A stretch of DNA of 64,000 bases from Nannocystis pusilla (GTDB taxonomy: Bacteria > Myxococcota_A > Polyangia > Nannocystales > Nannocystaceae): assembly GCF_026626665.1 (NCBI RefSeq), contig NZ_JAPNKE010000002.1, forward strand, positions 1,675,204-1,739,203, read 5' to 3'. The notes beneath the pieces are model-generated. The model was not told the origin of the DNA. It did no database searches and worked only from the letters and a program-made list of their open reading frames with translations. Shown here piece after piece: positions 26,238 through 35,092 of this stretch (position 1 is the stretch's first letter; every line of letters begins with the position of its first letter). Made by a program: the position numbers and the translations under genes.

Positions 26238-26983
26238 AGCCCGAGGTTGAGGAGTTTCTCCTGGCCCTCGTGCCCGACCTACAGGACGCGTGGAAGGGGG
26301 CGACGGAGGACGAGATCGTCCAGATCGAAACCATCGCCGGTCGCCCGCTGCCGAGGTTCTACCGGTGGTTCCTCATGCGGATGGGGCATGAAATGGGGCC
26401 TTTGGCGTATCCCACGGCGGATTTCTCGGCGCCGAAGGTGCTGGAGTGCTACGCCCGGCGCATGTTCGCTCCGAATCCACGGTTCTTGATGATCGGCTAC
26501 GAATCGGACGAAATGATGCCGCTGCATTTTTTCTACGATTTTCAGCATTCAGTCCGAGAAGACGCCCGAGTGACAAAGAGCCACGCGCTCGGCGGAGGTT
26601 TTCACCATGTCTTCGACACGTTTCGGGAGAAGCTGACGTGGGGAAGTTTCTTGGCGTTCCATCTGATAACGCTGCCGCAGTCCTGCATCGGTTCATTCAA
26701 GCGGCGCGATGGCGGGGACTTGCGCGCGACCCTCGATCCCATCATGGAGAGCCTCGGGTTCGTCCGTCCCGTAGAGACCGGACCGAACTGTGCGATCTAT
26801 CGTAGCCCTCAGGCAAGCATGGCCACGTATTCAGGCCCCGAGGGTCTCCCGGGCTACCAGACGTTCCGCCTGGCCGGTCAGGACTCCGCTCGCTTGCGAA
26901 GGGTCCTAGGTCAGCTCGGGTGCGAGTCTTCGCTCCGCGTCGAGGTCGACGAGTGGCGACCTCCGATCGTCAACGGCGTTTGA
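26219..26983 (+). CDS. SUKH/SMI1-KNR4-type immunity protein
   Basis: 254 residues. The first 50 match the SUKH superfamily entry motif: EDEIVQIETIAGRPLPRFY followed by RWFLMRMG, where acidic-hydrophobic, LP and Y-x-x-F-L positions are typical. SUKH proteins are widespread immunity proteins for nuclease and deaminase toxins. ATG 26219 lies 19 bp inside the end of the toxin gene, which indicates coupled expression. The DNA from about 25950 to 26950 is visibly poorer in G+C than its neighbours, consistent with recent gain. The C-terminal half is not recognised. Confidence 0.8.
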   Translation: MRAQELEPEVEEFLLALVPDLQDAWKGATEDEIVQIETIAGRPLPRFYRWFLMRMGHEMGPLAYPTADFSAPKVLECYARRMFAPNPRFLMIGYESDEMMPLHFFYDFQHSVREDARVTKSHALGGGFHHVFDTFREKLTWGSFLAFHLITLPQSCIGSFKRRDGGDLRATLDPIMESLGFVRPVETGPNCAIYRSPQASMATYSGPEGLPGYQTFRLAGQDSARLRRVLGQLGCESSLRVEVDEWRPPIVNGV

Positions 26984-27190
26984 GGCGGGTCTCACCGTGA
27001 AGAAAACGTCCGGGATCGAGAGCAGAGGCTGGTGGGTCGGATCCCTGCGGTCGTCGGCGCTGCCCCTGTCGCCCTGGCGAGGGGGTGCATTCACGGCACC
27101 CGGCGACGCACGTGGGCTCGTGAGGCCGCGCGCGTGAGCCTGCCGATGCTGACGGCCTCGCATCTCGCCGCGATGCGTCGCCGGCTTGTG

Positions 27191-27196
27191 TATGTT
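27191..27196 (+). promoter_or_regulatory. Putative -10 box of phosphoesterase gene
   Basis: TATGTT, 7 bp before ATG 27204. It favours that ATG over in-frame ones at 27186 and 27192. Confidence 0.4.
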
Positions 27197-27203
27197 GGGC
27201 TGG

Positions 27204-28865
27204 ATGATTGCGCGTCGTCTCGTCTCGGTCCTCGCTCTGGTCGCCGCCTGCAACTCGCCCACGGCAGGCGAGACCGACGACGGCAGCAGCAGCGGGGACA
27301 CGAGTGGCACCACGGCGTCGCCGACGAGCACCACCACCACCACCACCGGCGAGGCGGACCCGACCACCACCGGCACGACCGGTGACGACAGCACCACGAG
27401 CACCAGTGAGCCGCTGCCGGAGCCGTTGCCGCCGCTTGAGGGGCCGGTGCCGCTGACCGACGAGGTGCTGCGCACGCCGACGCATCCGGTCGACGAGGAC
27501 AAGCTGCTCGACCTGCGGGTGCCGGCCGACGTCGAGATCGCGCTGGCCGAGGGCTACGGCGACGTCATGCTCGGGCCTGGCGAGCCGGTGCTGCCGCGCA
27601 CGCTCGACGGGTCGGAGCCGCCGTCGCCGGGCGCGGCGCCGAAGCTGCTGGCGCGCTTCGTCCACCTCGCCGACACCCAGCTGGCGGACGACGAGTCACC
27701 GGCCCGGCTGGCCTCGTTCGACGAGGTCTCGGGCGGCGCCTTCCGCCCGCAGGAGGGCCACGTGTGCCGCATGCTCAACGCCGGGGTGCGCACGATCAAC
27801 GCCCTGCACGTCGACATGCCGCTCGACTTCGTGCTGCTCGGCGGCGACAACACCGACAACGCGCAGACCAACGAGCTCGAGTGGTTCATGGGCATCCTGA
27901 ACGGCGCGCCGGCGGTCGAGTGTGACTCGGCGGTCGACGACGATCCGCTGCCGGGGCCCGACAACGACCAGAAGGATCGCTTCGCCCCGGTCGGCCTCGA
28001 CGTCCCGTGGCTGTGGGTGGCGGGCAACCACGACGTCCTGCGCCAGGGGACATTTGCGATCCTCGACTTCAGCGAGCCGATCGGCGATTCGTCGGTCGGC
28101 GGGACGCGGGATTACGGCCAGCCGGGGGCGCCGATCGTCAAGGGCATGGTGCCGGCCGACCCGGCGCGGGCGTTCTTGACCGAGCCGGAGCAGGTCGCGA
28201 TCGTGGCGGGCGACGGCGACGGTCATGGGCTCGACGCGGCCGCGGTCGCGCTCGGCCGGGCGTTCTACACCTTCGACGTCGCGGGCACGCCGCTGCGGTT
28301 CCTGGTGATGAACACGTCGTCGCTGACCGGCGCGAGCCAGGGGCTGATCCGTCCGGTCGATCTCGAGACGGTCATCGGGCCGAAGCTCGACCAGGCGCTG
28401 GCCGAGGACAAGTGGGTGATCGTGACGTCGCACCACCGCTCGGGCAGCCTCGGCAACGGGCAGGAGTTCGGCATCGGCACCAAGTACGACGACGCGCTGA
28501 CGACGGTGCAATGGCAGGAGTTCCTCGGCGGCTACGACAACGTGATCCTGCACCTGGCCGCGCACACGCACCGGCTGATGGTCGAGCCGCTGCAGCCGGT
28601 CGGCGGCCACGCGTACTGGGAGATGGTGACGCCGTCGCTCAACGACTTCCCCTCGCAGATGCGCGTGATCGAGGTGTGGGACCAGGACAACGGGGCGCTG
28701 TCGATCCAGGCGCGCGCGTTCGACATGATCACCGACGACGACCCGCTGGCCGAGCTCGGACGCACGCTCGCGGTCGCCGACTTCACCTCCGGCTGGGAGA
28801 ACGACGGCCGCGGGACCGGACCCGATCAGCGCAACGTGGAGCTGTGGATCGCCGCGCCGGAGTGA
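27204..28865 (+). CDS. Metallophosphoesterase lipoprotein
   Basis: 553 residues. The signal sequence ends in LVAAC, then a 45-residue Ser/Thr/Gly/Asp linker. The calcineurin-like phosphoesterase metal motifs occur in order: FVHLADTQ (Asp present; the usual second His is Gln), LLGGDNTDN, VAGNHD, VTSHHRSG and HLAAHTH. The overall plan resembles secreted phosphoesterases acting outside the cytoplasm; the substrate is unknown. Its 3' end faces the serpin gene across a 14-bp repeat array. Confidence 0.88.
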   Translation: MIARRLVSVLALVAACNSPTAGETDDGSSSGDTSGTTASPTSTTTTTTGEADPTTTGTTGDDSTTSTSEPLPEPLPPLEGPVPLTDEVLRTPTHPVDEDKLLDLRVPADVEIALAEGYGDVMLGPGEPVLPRTLDGSEPPSPGAAPKLLARFVHLADTQLADDESPARLASFDEVSGGAFRPQEGHVCRMLNAGVRTINALHVDMPLDFVLLGGDNTDNAQTNELEWFMGILNGAPAVECDSAVDDDPLPGPDNDQKDRFAPVGLDVPWLWVAGNHDVLRQGTFAILDFSEPIGDSSVGGTRDYGQPGAPIVKGMVPADPARAFLTEPEQVAIVAGDGDGHGLDAAAVALGRAFYTFDVAGTPLRFLVMNTSSLTGASQGLIRPVDLETVIGPKLDQALAEDKWVIVTSHHRSGSLGNGQEFGIGTKYDDALTTVQWQEFLGGYDNVILHLAAHTHRLMVEPLQPVGGHAYWEMVTPSLNDFPSQMRVIEVWDQDNGALSIQARAFDMITDDDPLAELGRTLAVADFTSGWENDGRGTGPDQRNVELWIAAPE

Positions 28866-28909
28866 GCGCGCCGGGCCGGGCCGCGGGGCAGGTCGGCGGT
28901 CCCATCGGG

Positions 28910-28978
28910 AATGTCCTTCAGGACATGCGCTCATGAGCATGCCCGTTAGATTATGCCCTGAAAGACATGTCCGTACGC
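28910..28978. repeat. 14-bp phased array (five units)
   Basis: AATG 28910, CATG 28924, CATG 28938, TATG 28952, CATG 28966: every step is exactly 14 bp, and the last unit runs into the stop codon of the serpin gene. Unit 28910 reads AATGTCCTTCAGGA. Confidence 0.88.
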
Positions 28979-30349
28979 TCAGGCCGGGTCGACGACGCGC
29001 CCGTAGAACAGCAGCACGCCGCTGCGGACGTCGCGGACGTAGAACAGGAACGGGCGGTCGGCGATGAACGGGATCGGGGTCGCGCTGGCGTTGCCGACCG
29101 AGATCTCGATGGCGCCGCCGGCTCCGCCCTCGCCGTGCTCCGCGACGCTGAGGCGGGCCCGGTGGCGCACGGACGACAGGGCCAGCTTCTTCTCGTCGGA
29201 GATGTCGTCGAGCTCGGCGCGGCGGGCGTCGAACACCCGGGCGGCGCCGAGCTTGGCGATGAACGGCGCGAGGTCGAGGTCGCTGTCGAGGCTGAAGCGG
29301 GGGATCTGGAGGTCGACCGGGGCCGGCTTGGCGGCGTCGAGCCAGCTCTGCAGCCGTTCGAAATCGAAGCCCTTCTCGACGTCCTCGAGCCCGCCGCGGG
29401 TCGCGGGCAGGAGGATGATCATGCTGTACTCGCCGCCCTTGTACGGCAGCTCGACCAGGCGCAGCTTGCCGGCCAGGCCGAGGGTGGTGGACACGCGCTG
29501 GACGCTGCGCATCATCGGCACCGGCTCGCGGCGCTCGTGGCCGTAGAACATCACCGGCTGGGTGGCGGCGGGATCGAACGGCTCGAGCCAGTCGGCCTTG
29601 AACGCGGCGGCGTCGGTGACGAGCAGGCGCGTGGCGGCGTCGACGTCCTCGGCGGCCACGACCTCCGCGATCTCGCCGCGGGTCTGCTCGCGCATCCAGC
29701 CGTTGATGTGCTCGCGCGCGCCGGCGAGGTCGCCCGCGAAGTCGAGCACGCCCGGCTCGGAGGCGAACACCTTGCGCCCGAGGTCGAGGTACTCGGGCTT
29801 GAACGCGACCTTGCGATCGCCGAAGACCCGGCTCGCGGTCACGAGGGTGACGTGGTCGCCAGGGTGGTTCCAGCGCGCGGCGAGGTGGGCCAGCGCGGCG
29901 TGGACGTCGCCGGTCAGGCCGTCGTGGCGCAGCACCTCGGCCAACTCGCGCGCGGTGGCGCCGCTGCTGCCGGCGTGCAACATCGCCAGCGAGACGGACA
30001 CGCTCATGCCCGAGACGAGCAGGTTGCCGGGCTGCTTGGCGAGCTTGCGCTGGAGGGCGATGGTGAAGTCGTTGATGCTGCGGCCGAGCGCTTGCTTGAG
30101 CTCGCTGGTGCCCTTGCCGGCCGGCGGCGCGGGCTTGCCCGGCTCGGGAGGCTTGGCGGCGGCGGGCCCGGCCTCGACCGCGGGGGCGGCCTTGTCGATC
30201 GACGCGTGGGTGGGGGTCGGCGCGGCGCTGGGGATGGCGGCCGGGGCGGCGACCGTGGCGATCGGGGCGGGCTCCGATTTCGTCGCCGCGGCGTCGCAGC
30301 CGGCCAGCGCGACGCAGACGACGAAGGTGCGGGGGACTCGCTGCGTCAT
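28979..30349 (-). CDS. Serpin-family lipoprotein
   Basis: 456 residues. The signal sequence ends in VALAGC (lipobox), then an Ala/Pro-rich linker of about 75 residues. The serpin fold is clear: NLLVSGMSVSVSLAMLHAGS near the start, TDAAAFKADWLEPFD, MRSVQRVSTTLGLAG, VELPYKGGEYSMIILLP and, at the end, DRPFLFYVRDV. The hinge of the reactive loop reads EHGEGGAGGAIEIS with small residues, so inhibitory activity is plausible. Serpins trap serine or cysteine proteases; here it would act at the cell surface, perhaps against the cell's own or prey proteases. GGAG 7 bp upstream supports ATG 30349. Confidence 0.93.
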   Translation of the reverse strand: MTQRVPRTFVVCVALAGCDAAATKSEPAPIATVAAPAAIPSAAPTPTHASIDKAAPAVEAGPAAAKPPEPGKPAPPAGKGTSELKQALGRSINDFTIALQRKLAKQPGNLLVSGMSVSVSLAMLHAGSSGATARELAEVLRHDGLTGDVHAALAHLAARWNHPGDHVTLVTASRVFGDRKVAFKPEYLDLGRKVFASEPGVLDFAGDLAGAREHINGWMREQTRGEIAEVVAAEDVDAATRLLVTDAAAFKADWLEPFDPAATQPVMFYGHERREPVPMMRSVQRVSTTLGLAGKLRLVELPYKGGEYSMIILLPATRGGLEDVEKGFDFERLQSWLDAAKPAPVDLQIPRFSLDSDLDLAPFIAKLGAARVFDARRAELDDISDEKKLALSSVRHRARLSVAEHGEGGAGGAIEISVGNASATPIPFIADRPFLFYVRDVRSGVLLFYGRVVDPA

Positions 30350-30728
30350 GGACTCGCTCCTGGAGGCATGGTGCCGCAGATCGCCGCGCACGAGCGCGCC
30401 TGGGCTGCGCTGTCGCCTGCGGAGGTCGCGGCGGGGGGCTGCGCGCCCAGGCTTCGCAGCGTCGCGCCGGAACGACCGGACTCAGCCGCTGGCCGCCCGT
30501 TTTCGTGGGGGCGTGCGGCCTCGCTGACCGCAATTGCGCGCGCGTCCGCGGCGCCCGTTCGCGGCGCACGCGGGGCCGATCTGCGTGATCGCGTCGTGAG
30601 GACCTCGGCGAACGAGTCTGTCCCTTCGGACATGTCATGCGCGACGGCGTCGCGTCGAGGCTGTCCTTCGGGTCATGTCGATTGCGAGGCGCGAGCGAGG
30701 CTGGCGCTCGGGACAGGTGACGGCGGGG
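30350..30728. other. Intergenic gap with repeat pairs
   Basis: 379 bp between two minus-strand genes, with no supportable coding frame. It contains the repeat pairs at 30617-30644 and 30660-30687, and a looser GGGACAGGTGACGG near 30712, close to the stop of the 30729 gene. Confidence 0.45.
30617..30687. repeat. Two pairs of 14-bp units
   Basis: TCTGTCCCTTCGGA (30617) then CATG (30631); GCTGTCCTTCGGGT (30660) then CATG (30674). Both pairs keep the 14-bp step. TTCG or TTCGG lies in the loop position. Confidence 0.75.
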
Positions 30729-31253
30729 CTACTCGCAGTCGCTCCAGACCGTGTGGGTGTGGCCCTGGGCCTCGCTCGACTCGACCTCGATCGAGCCGCC
30801 CTGGTCGATGGTGGCGATGTGCTCCGGCGTCAGCGTGACGGTGTGGGTGTGATCGGCGAGGCCCGTGAACTCGTAGGTGCGGGCCTCGCAGGCGGCCACG
30901 TCGACGGCCGGGATCTCGAGCTCGTGCGGCGGCTCGTGATTGTCGTGGATCTGGACGTTGAGGAATTCCTTGGCCGCGCACCAGCCCTCGCCGCACACGG
31001 GGCCGGGGCTGGTGGTCGTGCCGGTCTCCGTGTGATAGGTGGTCGCCGTCGACGCGACGGTGTCGCCGGTGGTGGGCGCGGTGCTGGTGCCGTCGGTCGT
31101 GGTGCCGGTCGAGGGATCCGGCTCGTGCGTGGCGGCGGTGGTCGAGGCGGTGTCGCCGGTGGTGGTCGTGGCGGCGGTGGTCTCGTCGGAGGTCGGGCCG
31201 CAGGCGAGCAGGGATGCGCCGACGAGGATGCGAGCAAGGTTAAGCGTGGGCAT
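30729..31253 (-). CDS. Small His-rich lipoprotein
   Basis: 174 residues. The signal sequence ends in SLLAC, followed by a 70-residue Thr/Ser linker. The folded part of about 85 residues has one early Cys pair (CGEGWC) and two matching strands, ADHTHTVTLTPEH and AQGHTHTVWSDC. The HTHT pairs could bind metal, but this is inference; the family is not recognised. TATGCT 7 bp upstream supports ATG 31253 over the in-frame ATG 12 bp earlier. Confidence 0.7.
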   Translation of the reverse strand: MPTLNLARILVGASLLACGPTSDETTAATTTTGDTASTTAATHEPDPSTGTTTDGTSTAPTTGDTVASTATTYHTETGTTTSPGPVCGEGWCAAKEFLNVQIHDNHEPPHELEIPAVDVAACEARTYEFTGLADHTHTVTLTPEHIATIDQGGSIEVESSEAQGHTHTVWSDCE

Positions 31254-31260
31254 ATGCGGT

Positions 31261-31266
31261 AGCATA
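31261..31266 (-). promoter_or_regulatory. Putative -10 box (leaderless)
   Basis: TATGCT on the minus strand, 7 bp from ATG 31253. Confidence 0.4.
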
Positions 31267-31350
31267 GCTCGGCGGCCGCGGGCGCGATGGACGGCTGGCT
31301 GCAAGCCGATCCCCCGCGAGCGACGATGGCCGCCCTGGGCGGGCGGCTCC

Positions 31351-32348
31351 TCAAAAATGGTAGTCGAGCTGGTAGGGCACGCAGGCGAGGTTGTCCGGGG
31401 TGTCGACGCGGATCCACACCTTCGCGCTGTCGTCGAGGCCGTCACAGTTGAGCTTGGGCGCCACCGTGGTCGCGCTGCAGCAGCCCTTCTGGCCCAGCGG
31501 GGCGGTGTCGGGGGCGGCGCCGTTGCAATTGATGCTGGTGCCGCCGCCGTTGCACTGCAGGTAGACGCAGACCCGGCCGCCGCTGCCGTTCTGCTGCACC
31601 AGGCTGCGCACCGGGTCGACGTAGTTGAGGAAGGCGTCGTCGCCGGCGAAGGTGTACCAGTCGACGTCGTTTTTCCCCTTGATGGTGGCGCACACGAACG
31701 AGCCGTCGTCGTCGGCGTCGGTGATCGTGCCGAGGTTCTGCGCGGTCTCCTGGTTGTCGTGCGGCTCCTGGCCGTAATCCTCGCAGGCGTCGGTGACCTG
31801 CTTGCACGGGCGGCAGGCGCCGTCGGTGTGGCAATATTCGGCGCCGCCGGGGCCGCAGGCGCTGTGCATGGCCTTGACCGTGTTGGTCGGGGTGCCGTCC
31901 TCGCAGGTGTCGTCAGTGCAGTCGTTGTCGTCGTCGGGGACGTCGGCGGCGTCGAGCATGACGACGGCGTCGCCGGCCTCGCACACGAACCGCTGGCAGT
32001 CGCCGGGGACCTGGTTCGGTGGGTCGTCGGCGAACTCGCTCTGAAGGCCGCCCTTGCCGTCGCACACGTCCTGGCGGCAGTCGCCGGGGGGCTCGGCCAG
32101 ACTGTCCCTTGGGGCAGGTCGGCGACGCCGCACACGCCGTGGGTGCAGGTGACCTCCTGGCAGGGGCCCGGGGCGGGGCAGTTGTTCGGGCATTGATCTT
32201 CGCCGGCGGTCGGGACGACGTCGGTCGTGGAGCCGGTCGAGGTGGTGGCGGCGGTGTCGGTGGCCGGGCCGGTGGGATCGTCGTGGAACAGACAGGCGCC
32301 GGCGAACGCCGTGATGAGGATGCCGATCGCCGCCGCCTCGCTTCGCAT
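31351..32348 (-). CDS. Cys-rich lipoprotein (one frame break)
   Basis: About 332 residues after repair. The signal sequence ends in FAGAC (lipobox). The N-terminal half is a chain of short Cys motifs such as CPNNCPAPGPCQEVTC, CRQDVCDGKGG and CTDDTCEDGT, typical of secreted myxobacterial proteins. The C-terminal half contains DVDWYTFAGDD and VCVYLQCNGG, like the beta-sandwich PPC-type domains of secreted enzymes. The break is near 32106. Adding one C (plus strand) to CCC gives a continuous VADLPQGDSLAEPPGDC and a length divisible by three. This spot is also a phased 14-bp repeat pair (ACTGTCCCTTGGGG then CAGG). Confidence 0.75.
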
Positions 32349-32784
32349 GCGAACTCGAGGATGCCCGCGCGACAGGAAGAGCGCGAGGGCCTCGTCGTGG
32401 GACCGCCGAGAGCGTGGTCGCGCGCGCGCGTCGTGCCAGGATCGAGCGCGGTGGAGGGTGTCTATCTCGCGCTGCGTCTGCGGCTCGCAGGGACAGGCGC
32501 GAAGCTGGTGCCGGTGGCGTGCTCGCGCGCGCCGGGGACGAGGTCGAGGTCGACCGAGCCGCCGGTGCACACGGGGCTGCGCGCGCTCGCCGGGCGGGCG
32601 CGGGGCCGGCGCGCCGCATCCGGAGTGCGGCAGCCCTCGGCGCGCTGGCGCTCGCGGCGGGGCGCGTGGGGCGGCTACTCGCTCGCGGGGCTGTGGCGTC
32701 CGCGAGCGAAGTCGGGGGGCCGGGGGCGGTGCTGCTCGCGGCGTGAGCCGCAGCGACGCACCCGGCGCGGTCCGAGAGCCTGGC
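32349..32784. other. Intergenic gap without a supportable gene
   Basis: 436 bp, very G+C-rich. Open frames on the plus strand have only Arg/Ala/Gly-rich random composition. Nothing regulatory was recognised apart from the array that follows. Confidence 0.4.
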
Positions 32785-32854
32785 GATGACCCTGGAGACA
32801 TGTTCGTAAGAACATGTCGAATGGGACATGGCTGGAAGGGCAGCCTCGGGAGAG
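32785..32854. repeat. 14-bp phased array (five units)
   Basis: GATG 32785, CATG 32799, 32813 and 32827, CAGC 32841: constant 14-bp step. Unit 32799 plus the next CATG is CATGTTC-GTAA-GAACATG, a perfect 7-bp stem in which TTC/GAA replaces TCC/GGA. The array ends 6 bp before the stop at 32861. Confidence 0.88.
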
Positions 32855-32860
32855 GGGCCG

Positions 32861-33835
32861 CTACTGCCGGGTGTGGGCGACGCCTCGCAGCTCGGAGGTG
32901 AGCGGCGGGGTGACCGCGGTCCAGGTCAGGCCGTCGGGGCTGTAGGCGATGTTGCCGCCGACGCCGACGGCGACGTGGCGCTGGCCGTCGCTGGCGACGT
33001 CGTTCAGGTTGGTCATGAACGGGGAGGCCCGCACGAGCCAGGTGATGGCGTCGGCGGAGGCGAGGATCTGGCCGCCGCCGCCGACGGCGATCCAGCCGCC
33101 GGGGCCGTAAGTGAGGCCGCGCGGGTCGGCGGCGAGGTTGAACAGCGGGGTGTAATTCCAGGTCAGGCCGTCGCCCGAGTAGGCGCTCTTGATCGGGCCG
33201 AGCATGGCGAAGTTGGGGGCGCCGTGGCCGAGGGCGCTGTAGCGATCGCCGGTCGGGCTGCCGTCGACGCGCTGGACCCAACCGACGCCGTCCTGCCAGT
33301 TGAAGGCGCCGAAGTTCATGGCGTCGGCCTGGTAGTTGCCGATGGCGACGAGGGTGACGCCGTCGCCGGCGAGGTCGACGAGCATGTGCTTGGGGGCCGG
33401 CAGGTCGGGCCGCGTCCAGGTGATGCCGTCGTCGGATTCGAGGGTCTCGGCGCCGACGCTGTAGTCGCCGCCGACGGCGATAAAGCGGGTGCCGTGCCAG
33501 CGCACGGCGTAGAGATCGCGCGTGGACGGGCTCGAGGAGGCGCTCCACTCGACGCCGTCGTCGGAGTGGAGGATCTTGCCGGCCTGGCCGACGGCGACGT
33601 ACATCTCGCCGCCGTAGGCGACGTCGTTGAGGGCGGTGGTGATGCCGGAGGTCGAGATGACCCAGTCGGCGCCATTGGTCGAACGCACGATGGCGCCGGA
33701 GTCGCCGACGGCGATGAAGAGGTCGGCGCCGGTCTGACCGCCGGTGCCGCTGTCGCTGTCGGTGTCGCCCGCTGGCGGGAAGAAGATGCAGCCGGAGACG
33801 GCGAGGACGAACGACGCGACGACGACGCGGAGCAT
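32861..33835 (-). CDS. Lipoprotein with photosystem-stability-factor-like propeller
   Basis: 324 residues. The signal sequence ends in LAVSGC (lipobox), then a short Gly/Ser/Thr/Asp linker. The rest is a regular repeat of about 45 residues: LFIAVGDSGAIVRSTNGADW, MYVAVGQAGKILHSDDGVEW, WIAVGGGGQILASADAITW and HVAVGVGGNIAYSPDGLTW. This is the Ycf48/HCF136 or sialidase-like propeller pattern. No catalytic residues stand out, so a binding or scaffold role is likely. TAGCTT lies 9 bp before ATG 33835. Confidence 0.88.
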   Translation of the reverse strand: MLRVVVASFVLAVSGCIFFPPAGDTDSDSGTGGQTGADLFIAVGDSGAIVRSTNGADWVISTSGITTALNDVAYGGEMYVAVGQAGKILHSDDGVEWSASSSPSTRDLYAVRWHGTRFIAVGGDYSVGAETLESDDGITWTRPDLPAPKHMLVDLAGDGVTLVAIGNYQADAMNFGAFNWQDGVGWVQRVDGSPTGDRYSALGHGAPNFAMLGPIKSAYSGDGLTWNYTPLFNLAADPRGLTYGPGGWIAVGGGGQILASADAITWLVRASPFMTNLNDVASDGQRHVAVGVGGNIAYSPDGLTWTAVTPPLTSELRGVAHTRQ

Positions 33836-33844
33836 GACCCGGCA

Positions 33845-33850
33845 AAGCTA
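33845..33850 (-). promoter_or_regulatory. Putative -10 box (leaderless)
   Basis: TAGCTT on the minus strand, 9 bp from ATG 33835; no Shine-Dalgarno is present. Confidence 0.4.
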
Positions 33851-34173
33851 GCCGCGCGCGCCTCGAGTGTCGAGGCGCGGGCCGGCGCGCCGGGCGTCGC
33901 CGCTGCGAGCATGCATCACACGCGACGTGAGGCTCCGGGCCGGCAGCATCGGGAATAAAGGCGACCGCCCCGCCGCCGCGCGCGGGCGCACTGCAGACGG
34001 TGAATTCCCGATCCGCGGCGGCGGCCTGCGAGCGGCGATCGGCCCGAGCTCTCGCTCGGACACACCGACGGTTCGACGAGCAACGGGACGACGGGCCCGG
34101 GGACATCGAGCCCGGGAGGACGAGCCCGACGATGCGTTCGCGGAAGCGGTCGTGGTCCGACCTCGCTGACTTC

Positions 34174-34310
34174 ATGCGTCGCAGAGTTCGGCTCGAGGTC
34201 TGCGGGAGGTGTTCACCTGCGGGCCATCGTGCGCGCCATTGGATGCGTCGCAGAGTTCGGGGTCTGCGGGAGGGGTCGGGCCGCGGGCCGTCGTGCGCGC
34301 TCCATTTCAG
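34174..34310. repeat. 69-bp direct repeat, two copies plus fragments
   Basis: ATGCGTCGCAGAGTTCGG occurs at 34174 and again at 34243. Each copy is followed by GTCTGCGGGAGG and then GCGGGCC-TCGTGCGCGC. Fragments GTGCGTCGCAGGCCTGCGGG (about 34359) and GGCCTGCGGGAGG (about 34406) continue the series into the 3' end of the next gene. Confidence 0.65.
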
Positions 34311-34396
34311 GCGTTGCCGGCTTCGGATCGCGGCCAGCGGTCTCACGCGCTCCGTTCTGTGCGTCGCAGGCCTGCGGGAGGTCTTCTCCGCGTGCT

Positions 34397-35017
34397 TCAG
34401 CTGATGGCCTGCGGGAGGCGGCGGGGGCGGCGGTAGGGGGTGTTCTCCAGCGGGTTGTCGCCGACCAGAGAGGGGCCGAGGAGGTGCTCCATCAGGTTGA
34501 GCAGCTCGATGCGCTCCTCGTCGGTGCCGCGGGCGCGGGCGAGGTCGTAGAAGAAGGCCGGGATGGTCAGCGCCATGAACATGCCGACGAGGCCCAGCTT
34601 GGCGCCGGTGATGCCGGTGAGGCCGAGCCAGGCCAGGCAGGCGGCCCACATGATCCAAAAGCTGGCCTGGCGGGCGAACGGGCCGCGGATGAAGCGGACC
34701 TGCACGTCTGTCCCTTGGGGCATGGGGACGAGCTCGGCCTCGAGGGTCATGCGCCGCATGACGGCCGGCCCGGTGTCGACCACGCCGGCGGTGAGGTTCT
34801 GGCAGACGCGAAACTTGCGCGGGCCGAGCTCGGCGAGGAACCGGCGGCGGCTGCGGCTGCGGGCCGGGAAGCCCTCGAGGATCTGGATGTCGGCGTCGCC
34901 GCGGAGCCGCGCCAGGACCTCGGCGGGCGCGAGGTCGACGCGATAGGTGAGCGCTTCGGGCAGGGCGCGCAGGGGCACTTGCGCGTGAGTATTGGCGATT
35001 TCTCGGGCGCTCGCCAC
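34397..35017 (-). CDS. Hypothetical two-TM membrane protein
   Basis: 206 residues from GTG 35017; a later GTG near 34978 is also possible. The first 115 residues look soluble and beta-rich (TYRVDLAPAEVLARL, KFRVCQNLTAG). Two hydrophobic helices follow: ASFWIMWAACLAWLGLTGI and LGLVGMFMALTIPAFFYDLA. A charged helical tail ends the protein. No family is recognised. It lies 75 bp downstream of the FtsW/RodA gene on the same strand. A phased 14-bp pair (TCTGTCCCTTGGGG 34707, CATG 34721) overlays codons for VPMPQGTD. Confidence 0.6.
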   Translation of the reverse strand: MASAREIANTHAQVPLRALPEALTYRVDLAPAEVLARLRGDADIQILEGFPARSRSRRRFLAELGPRKFRVCQNLTAGVVDTGPAVMRRMTLEAELVPMPQGTDVQVRFIRGPFARQASFWIMWAACLAWLGLTGITGAKLGLVGMFMALTIPAFFYDLARARGTDEERIELLNLMEHLLGPSLVGDNPLENTPYRRPRRLPQAIS

Positions 35018-35092
35018 CCGCCCGGGGCCGGCGCTCGGACACCGGCGTGCGCACGGGCGGCGAGGCGGCGCGCGGAGGCCGGCGCGCGGGGC

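Larger units (their letters stand above)
33836..34396. other. Intergenic region with degenerate direct repeats
   Basis: 561 bp between two minus-strand genes. No coding frame is convincing. The right half is built of diverged direct repeats (see 34174-34310). Confidence 0.4.

Noticed and set aside
32414..32746. Short plus-strand gene in the 32.35-32.78 kb gap
   Set aside because: Arg/Ala-rich random composition, no ribosome site, no motif.
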